From: Deltaproteobacteria bacterium
GTDB lineage: Bacteria; Desulfobacterota; Desulfobacteria; Desulfobacterales; JAFDDL01
NCBI GenBank assembly: GCA_019310865.1
Contig: JAFDDL010000271.1
Span: 1 to 5,602, forward strand
Direction of reading: 5' to 3'
Length of the DNA stretch: 5,602 nt
The translations under genes and the position numbers were made by a program. Shown piece after piece: positions 5,032 through 5,602 of this stretch. Below the pieces are notes generated by a model that was not told the origin of the DNA, did not search any database, and saw nothing but the letters and a program-made list of their open reading frames with translations. How positions within the stretch are numbered: position 1 is the first letter of the stretch; every line of letters begins with the position of its first letter.

Positions 5032-5602
5032 ATGAACTCCGGAGTCATTGACCCGCTAATAGAAACTTTTGATGATGTGCTGCTGCCTGAAAACGGGCAA
5101 AAGCCCACCGGTGACGTCATGCGCCGACGTGTACTGGCACGGTTGAAACAGGCAAAATCCCAAGGCCGCATCGCCGATATTGCACGTCAGATTACAAGTC
5201 TGTTGGGCCTTGAAAATTTTCTTCCCCGAAACTACCGGAAATTCAATGTCGTAGTGGTGGAGGGGTTGATTTTTATGCTGGCGGAACTTCCCCTTGGGCG
5301 GTTGGCCGAGAAAATCGTCGACCAGGTTTGCATGTCCGACTCGTCGTCGCTGGGACAACGGATTTGCACCTTGATCAAGGATATGCCCACCTTGCAGAAG
5401 TTGGGGCAAATCATCTGCCGGAGCCCGGGCCTCGATCCGGAGTTCAAGCAGGCCCTCATCGATCTGGAAGACAATATTCATACCATCAGTTTTGACCAAC
5501 TTGAGCCGATAGCGGCAAAAGAAACCGCCATATTTGAGGCCGAATGTGAGCTTAAAATGGAAAAACGGATTCTCGCAGAGGCAAGCGTCTGCGCCGTTAT
5601 TC
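5032..5602 (+). CDS. AarF/UbiB-type (ABC1) atypical protein kinase family, N-terminal part, runs off the window
   Basis: The first 190 codons run from the ATG at 5032, with AGAGGGA about 5 bases upstream; the reading frame is open to the window end. The diagnostic part is M-P-T-L-Q-K-L-G-Q (118-126), matching the ABC1-kinase K-x-G-Q motif (K123, Q126). It is followed by R-S-P-G-L-D-P-E-F, then L-x-D-L-E-D-N (143-148), equivalent to T-R-P-D-L-L-P-x-E and L-Q-D of the family. A-E-A-S (182-185) then sits where the alanine-rich nucleotide loop A-A-A-S is expected. Family members are membrane-associated atypical kinases/ATPases, including E. coli UbiB of ubiquinone synthesis. The roughly 120-residue N-terminal extension, the A-E-A-S variant and the lack of the usual P-P after L-x-D mark a divergent branch, so a UbiB role should not be assumed. 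It follows the phasin-like gene in the same direction after 192 bases. The catalytic lobe is beyond the window. Confidence 0.7.
   Translation, partial: MNSGVIDPLIETFDDVLLPENGQKPTGDVMRRRVLARLKQAKSQGRIADIARQITSLLGLENFLPRNYRKFNVVVVEGLIFMLAELPLGRLAEKIVDQVCMSDSSSLGQRICTLIKDMPTLQKLGQIICRSPGLDPEFKQALIDLEDNIHTISFDQLEPIAAKETAIFEAECELKMEKRILAEASVCAVI

Overview
This window looks like a chromosomal stretch from a Gram-negative proteobacterium, most likely a Desulfobacterota (sulfate-reducer-type) organism. That placement rests on the gene families and their arrangement (an HflK-type SPFH gene followed by a metal permease fused to HflK, a metal-type ABC ATPase, a phasin-like protein, an AarF/UbiB kinase) and on mixed base composition. 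It is inference, because no rRNA or other marker gene is present.

Left third (1-3090), a membrane and metal-homeostasis block. The window opens in the last 37 codons of an HflK-like SPFH protein. Eight bases later begins a 720-residue protein joining two families: an N-terminal SO_0444/DUF318-type Cu/Zn efflux permease with a His/Cys-rich loop, and a C-terminal, nearly complete HflK-type SPFH domain. Converging on it, with only 11 bases between the stop codons, is a 263-residue ATPase of the Mn/Zn (ZnuC-like) ABC class with a Cys/His-containing tail. Its membrane and binding-protein partners are not in the window.

Middle (3091-4290), an accessory stretch. About 290 bases without a convincing gene carry a perfect 11-bp inverted repeat upstream of the ABC gene. 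Then comes an overlapping two-gene cassette: a 63-residue small protein and a 148-residue nucleotidyltransferase-fold protein, an arrangement resembling toxin-antitoxin modules. Directly behind it lie two gene scars: the 3' end of an amidohydrolase, apparently frameshifted, and the 3' end of an IS3-family OrfA. Together they mark an old insertion/deletion hot spot.

Right third (4291-5602), a putative polyhydroxyalkanoate-granule-related block. A very good sigma70-type promoter, overlapped by a palindromic operator candidate, drives a 106-residue phasin-like coiled-coil protein with a strong ribosome-binding site. A 192-base gap holding a small GC hairpin and a roughly 100-base imperfect inverted repeat separates it from the first 190 codons of a divergent AarF/UbiB (ABC1) atypical kinase that runs off the window.

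Across the intergenic regions the word ATTGCATT recurs, three times as one arm of a palindrome. This suggests one regulator, or one repeat family, linking the metal block to the phasin block. The most unusual items are the permease-HflK fusion, this palindrome family, and the phasin/ABC1-kinase pairing with its long hairpin.
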